A stretch of 64,000 bases of DNA, taken from positions 44,535,191 to 44,599,190 of the forward strand of contig NC_134278.1 in the NCBI RefSeq assembly GCF_949628215.1, given 5' to 3'. Below the pieces are notes generated by a model, which had not been told where the DNA came from, ran no database searches, and worked only from the letters and a program-made list of their open reading frames with translations. Below are positions 63,872 through 64,000 of the stretch, piece after piece. The stretch is from Phalacrocorax aristotelis (lineage: Eukaryota > Chordata > Aves > Suliformes > Phalacrocoracidae). Numbering within the stretch: position 1 is the first letter of the stretch; each line of letters starts with the position of its first letter. The translations under genes were made by a program, and so were the position numbers.

Positions 63872-64000
63872 CCAGGTTGAAAGTGGTACTTGGTCATAGC
63901 ACTGAGCTGCCTTTTGAAGTATACAGTAAACCTATCCCCTCTCCTCTACCCAACTGTGTCTTTAGGAAAAGTTAATAGTAAAAAAAAAAAGTTATAGTCA

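Noticed and set aside
1-64000. tRNA, rRNA, CRISPR or bacterial-type operon content
   Set aside because: I looked for cloverleaf arm motifs, repeat-spacer arrays and tightly packed genes and saw none; everything fits a vertebrate nuclear locus.

Overview
The window is avian nuclear DNA. The only LINEs I recognise are CR1 (nine pieces, several ending in the CR1-type ATTCTATGATTCT tail). There are bird-type endogenous retrovirus LTRs and two small CpG islands in otherwise AT-rich non-coding sequence. The one protein gene that can be fully read is NDUFAF4, and the second CpG island sits where KLHL32 begins in the conserved NDUFAF4-KLHL32 block (human 6q16; this block lies on chromosome 3 in chicken). 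An LTR of the TGTCCTGGTTT...AAACCAGGACA type, which I associate with zebra finch and other Neoaves, suggests a non-galliform bird. That last point is inference.

Layout. 1-661 is a broken CR1 reverse-transcriptase fragment. 662-6564 is intergenic sequence and the 3' UTR of NDUFAF4. 6565-9728 (minus strand) is NDUFAF4 in three exons, encoding 173 residues, with a CpG-island promoter (about 9290-10210) holding a perfect NRF-1 palindrome. 10596-11265 is a CR1 on the minus strand. 11266-28799 is intergenic, with two CR1 copies on the plus strand (21860-23224 and 27212-28204). 28800-31480 (minus) is a decayed, intronless KIF11 (kinesin-5) retrocopy with an A-rich tail. About 32780-33830 is a second CpG island, containing a probable non-coding first exon of KLHL32 on the plus strand with a donor at 33389/33390. 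From there to 64000 I see no coding exon. The stretch reads as KLHL32 intron 1, with a young CR1 copy (39152-39970), a solo ERVL-like LTR (42643-43203), a short alpharetrovirus/ERVK-like LTR on the minus strand (47439-47670), a decayed LTR (about 49040-49600), small CR1 pieces and several candidate conserved non-coding blocks.

The genes do not form an operon-like system. NDUFAF4 is a mitochondrial complex I assembly factor transcribed leftward. KLHL32 (a BTB-Kelch protein, coding part beyond the window) is transcribed rightward, so the two are divergent genes separated by about 23.5 kb. I found no novel multi-gene system. The most interesting items are the KIF11 retrocopy (processed pseudogenes are scarce in birds), the two nearly identical CR1 copies flanking the KLHL32 promoter in direct orientation, the perfect NRF-1 site at NDUFAF4, and the two structurally well-defined LTRs inside the inferred KLHL32 intron.
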